DNA from: Bacteroidia bacterium
Lineage (GTDB): Bacteria; Bacteroidota; Bacteroidia; AKYH767-A; OLB10
Length of the DNA: 8,254 nucleotides
NCBI GenBank assembly: GCA_025450095.1
Contig: JANWID010000243.1
Span: 1 to 8,254 of the forward strand
Direction of reading: 5' to 3'
Positions 7,113 through 8,254 of the stretch are shown piece by piece; the first letter of the stretch is position 1; the number at the start of each line of letters is the position of its first letter. The position numbers and the translations under genes were made by a program. The notes under the pieces were generated by a model that was given only the letters and a program-made list of their open reading frames with translations, searched no databases and had not been told where the DNA came from.

Positions 7113-7145
7113 AAAAAAAAGCCCCGCAATTCTGCGGGGCTTTTT
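7113..7145 (-). terminator. Strong rho-independent terminator of the repeat protein gene
   Basis: GCCCCGCA at 7121-7128 pairs perfectly with TGCGGGGC at 7133-7140 around a 4-nt loop, and flanking A and T runs extend the stem to 13 bp. Read on the minus strand, the hairpin ends in eight T residues (7113-7120). It begins 17 bp after the stop codon of the type A sorting-domain gene. The T-run on the other side is five bases, so some function in the plus direction is possible. Confidence 0.93.
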
Positions 7146-7162
7146 AAATAATTCTCAAAAAC

Positions 7163-8254
7163 TTATTCTTTGGTAATCTTAGTCACCGAAATCTGACCAT
7201 TGCTATCCTTGATATACAACATGTACATTCCAGGATTTGCATATTCCAGGTTTAACTGGTGCTGGTTGTTACCCGATGAGGCTTTCACATCTTCAGTAAG
7301 TATCGTTCTGCCCGACATATCTGTAACGGTAAGGATATACGTTCCTCCCCTTTCGCTGGTGAATTCTATATTCAATTGACCAGTAGTTGGGTTCGGGTAA
7401 ACTTTAGTTTCCATTTCATTGTTGTCAGCAATACGACAGTTTTGGCTCAGGCTGAATGAAGGAGAAGTTCCGCAGGCATTGACCGCTTGCACGGTAAAGC
7501 TTGCTCCCGATACATCCCAGATCACATAGAAGTTACTGCAGTTACCATTGGTGCAGCTTTCATACAGTGCTCCGGTTGTCGACCAGTTGTAAGAGTCAGC
7601 ACCTGTTGCAGAAGCAATGTAAGTTTCATCGCTGTTTGCACAGATAGTTCCAGGTGTTACGGTGATCGCTCCTGGTGCTCCGTTAACAGTAATGGTTGAA
7701 GACGCACTACCGCAGTTATAGAATGCTACTACAGTGATAATAAACGAACCTGGTGTGCTTGGGAAAGTCAACTGCACAGAGTTGGATCCATTGGGACTTG
7801 CAAGCAGAACTCCGGCTGGAACAATCCAGTTGTAGGAGTTAGCATTGTTGGTACCCAGTGCATAGTTCACAGTCGCTCCGCAGATACCTGAAATGGATCC
7901 CAGGATCGGACCGGGGTTACCGGCTGCGCCTGAAGTAACAGCGAAGCAGGTTGCTGTGCTGATTCCGCAACCCGATACTGCCTGTACACAAACATTACCA
8001 CTGAATGCACCTGCAGGGAACTGGACAGTTCCTGAAGTGGTCGTGCCACCTGTTGTTGCACCTGCTATGTTAGTTGTCCAAACATACGATGTTGCTCCTG
8101 TAACTGGTGCGATCGAATAGGTTTCAAATCCTGACTGACAAGGTTGGTTGTTACCCGAGATCGGTCCAGGTGCTGCTGTATTGTTGGATACGGTTAAACA
8201 AGTCTGTGGTCCGGCCAATCCGAAATTGGTTATTCCGTTCACACAAACCTGGCC
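7163..8254 (-). CDS. PKD-like repeat protein with T9SS type A C-terminal sorting domain (5' end outside window)
   Basis: The frame is open to the right window edge, so the N-terminus is missing; a GTG at 8240-8242 is internal, since coding-like sequence (GQVC) continues above it. The visible 363 residues hold the tail of one repeat (CLTVSN), three PKD-like repeats of about 81-84 residues, and the C-terminal 79 residues (285-363). These last begin VYPNPTTGQLNIEF and continue with LTVTDMSGRTIL and ANPGMYMLYI, the classic type A sorting domain recognised by the T9SS. The domain is normally removed when the cargo is released or attached to the surface. No catalytic motif is seen in the part present, so the role could be adhesion or a repeat-rich stalk for an enzyme lying upstream. 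It is followed by a strong terminator, so it is transcribed separately from the phospholipase operon. Confidence 0.93.
   Translation of the reverse strand, partial: GQVCVNGITNFGLAGPQTCLTVSNNTAAPGPISGNNQPCQSGFETYSIAPVTGATSYVWTTNIAGATTGGTTTSGTVQFPAGAFSGNVCVQAVSGCGISTATCFAVTSGAAGNPGPILGSISGICGATVNYALGTNNANSYNWIVPAGVLLASPNGSNSVQLTFPSTPGSFIITVVAFYNCGSASSTITVNGAPGAITVTPGTICANSDETYIASATGADSYNWSTTGALYESCTNGNCSNFYVIWDVSGASFTVQAVNACGTSPSFSLSQNCRIADNNEMETKVYPNPTTGQLNIEFTSERGGTYILTVTDMSGRTILTEDVKASSGNNQHQLNLEYANPGMYMLYIKDSNGQISVTKITKE
7436..8170 (-). repeat. Three tandem PKD-like repeats within the type A sorting-domain protein
   Basis: Three consecutive units of about 81-84 residues occupy roughly 8170-7922, 7921-7679 and 7678-7436. 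Each has the core SY(V/N)W, as in GATSYVWTT, NANSYNWIV and GADSYNWST; the Trp codons are at 8078-8080, 7826-7828 and 7583-7585. Each also has a Cys near the start and a CG near the end (SGCGIS, YNCGSA, NACGTS). The units are diverged at DNA level, so this is an old domain repeat rather than a recent duplication. The third has an extra Cys pair (ESCTNGNC). Confidence 0.75.

Larger units (their letters stand above)
6851..7162. other. Intergenic region upstream of the phospholipase operon
   Basis: This 312-bp gap lies between two minus-strand units. It contains the terminator of the repeat protein gene at its right end and a 20-bp palindrome near its left end, both listed separately. It should hold the operon promoter. 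The best minus-strand -7 match is AACTTTTG at 7058-7065 (one mismatch to TAnnTTTG) with TTTG at 7088-7091, a 22-nt spacer; this would mean a leader of about 200 nt and is too weak to call. No open frame or RNA gene is evident. Confidence 0.5.

Noticed and set aside
7487..7699. Plus-strand open frame of 70 codons inside the PKD-like repeat gene
   Set aside because: It lies antisense to a clear coding region with recognised repeats and has no signal, family or start-site support.

Overview
The window looks like Bacteroidota chromosome. Four things point there: a C-terminal sorting domain of the type A class of the type IX secretion system (T9SS), a type B (CHU_C, gliding-motility-associated) C-terminal domain, secreted proteins built from PKD, Ig-like and GEVED modules, and starts without clear Shine-Dalgarno sequences. 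The DNA is AT-leaning. No close genus can be named from the sequence; a T9SS-bearing Chitinophagales, Sphingobacteriales or Flavobacteriales relative would fit. There are no RNA genes, insertion sequences or CRISPR repeats.

Layout from left to right. (1) Minus strand 1-1660: the N-terminal 553 residues of a large secreted multidomain protein (nidogen-like, Ig-like, GEVED, start of another Ig-like domain); its C-terminus lies outside the window. (2) Minus strand 1746-2048: a small, unrecognised secreted protein. (3) An intergenic region of about 300 bp between divergent genes, with a plausible Bacteroidota -7 box and a leader hairpin for the next gene. (4) Plus strand 2350-4185: a 611-residue surface or secreted protein with a type B sorting domain, starting at TTG. 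(5) Minus strand 6850 to 4189: a tight three-gene operon (4-nt ATGA overlap, then a 2-nt gap) encoding a secreted zinc-dependent phospholipase C-like protein, a calcineurin-like metallophosphoesterase lipoprotein and a small outer-membrane beta-barrel-like protein. It converges on gene 4 with 3 bp between the stop codons. (6) A 312-bp intergenic region with a near-perfect 20-bp palindrome upstream of the operon and a strong intrinsic terminator belonging to the next gene. (7) Minus strand 7163-8254: the C-terminal part of a PKD-like repeat protein ending in a type A sorting domain.

The three repeat-rich proteins (1, 4, 7) are probably T9SS cargo for the cell surface or medium. The most interesting unit is the operon: a lipid phosphodiesterase-like enzyme, a lipid-anchored phosphoesterase and an outer-membrane barrel are translationally linked. 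This suggests, but does not prove, a small envelope module that takes apart phospholipids or another phosphodiester substrate. No known named system matches the arrangement as far as I can recall.
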